A stretch of DNA of 14,536 nucleotides from JBBQTU01 sp038213005 (GTDB lineage Bacteria > Planctomycetota > Phycisphaerae > Tepidisphaerales > Tepidisphaeraceae), in NCBI GenBank assembly GCA_038213005.1, contig JBBQTU010000098.1, forward strand, positions 1-14,536. Reading direction: 5' to 3'. The translations under genes were made by a program, and so were the position numbers. Position 1 is the stretch's first letter. Each line of letters opens with the position of its first letter. The notes under the pieces are model-generated. The model was not told where the DNA came from. It did not search any database and saw nothing but the letters and a program-made list of their open reading frames with translations. Shown here piece by piece: positions 14,193-14,536 of the stretch.

Positions 14193-14536
14193 GTAGTTGC
14201 TTCCAGGTCAACCAGTGCTTCGTTGCCTTCCTCCACCCGCCATGCCACACACTTCACTCCCTGTTTGATCAAGCCCTGTGCGGTCGCGTCGGCACGACTG
14301 ACGGCGATTCGATGAAGCTCGCCCAGCTTCATCTGCTTTTGCATGTTCTTGATATCTTTATCATCCGGCGTGGCCGTCACCAGAATGGTGTATTCCGGCT
14401 CCAGCACCCCACGGAAAAAGATCGCCGCCTGCGTCTCGGCGTGGAAGCCGTGGTGGGCTTCGTCAACCACCGCGCCAATTCGACATCCCTGCTCGCGCAG
14501 CGACACAACCATGTCGTCAATGTGAATGCGCTTTCG
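14187..14536 (-). pseudogene. Helicase internal fragment (DEAH and TATP motifs), inverted; runs off the window
   Basis: On the minus strand, entering from the right edge, the protein reads RKRIHIDDMVVSLREQGCRI, then GAVVDEAHHGF (motif II, DEAH at 14455-14466), TILVTATPDD (motif III-like TATP at 14366-14377) and KCVAWRVEEGNEALVDLEAT, ending near the CGGCCG palindrome at 14185-14190. The order is that of the middle of the same helicase type as 13955-14192, but in opposite orientation, with about a hundred or more residues missing between. The minus frame stays open to 14135, but below about 14190 it only reads the antisense of the Walker A fragment. Confidence 0.7.

Overview
The window is GC-rich DNA from a bacterium whose gene content and repeat types point to a saccharolytic planctomycete, possibly Phycisphaerae-like. 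This placement is an inference from protein style, carbohydrate enzymes, a REP-associated transposase remnant, REP-like palindromes and a group II intron. No rRNA or tRNA is present to settle it.

Left part (1-2500). A small regulator with an XRE-type helix-turn-helix (162-824) is followed 9 bases later by a YheU/UPF0270-family protein (834-1079). Then comes a 358-base gap holding two nested inverted repeats of REP type, and a Gfo/Idh/MocA-family oxidoreductase (1438-2499) with a clear ribosome binding site.

Middle part (2500-6863). A GH1 beta-glycosidase (2918-4189) has a near-consensus promoter and a visibly lower GC content than its neighbours, so it may have been acquired. Downstream is a 2.6-kb decayed mobile region. 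It holds REP-like hairpins and short repeats, a small ORF overlapping a HicA-like toxin gene broken by a one-base frameshift, an apparently ORF-less group II intron ending in recognisable domains V and VI, and, on the minus strand 10 bases from the intron end, an internally deleted REP-associated tyrosine transposase (RAYT).

Right part (6864-13949). Four same-strand genes with gaps of 51-93 bases form a likely operon: a GH78 alpha-L-rhamnosidase without a visible signal peptide, an 81-aa unknown protein, a GalU-like sugar-1-phosphate nucleotidyltransferase with an altered nucleotide-binding loop, and a 1105-aa fusion. The fusion joins a fucokinase-like GHMP sugar kinase to a UDPGP-type pyrophosphorylase. 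The simplest reading is intracellular release of a sugar from imported glycosides, 1-phosphorylation, and activation to a nucleotide sugar. The actual sugar and nucleotide cannot be told from sequence alone.

Right edge (13950-14536). Two pieces of a DEAD/DEAH-type helicase lie head to head. The Walker A part is on the plus strand and frameshifted; the DEAH and TATP motifs are on the minus strand. This is either a real inversion inside a helicase gene or an assembly chimera at the edge.
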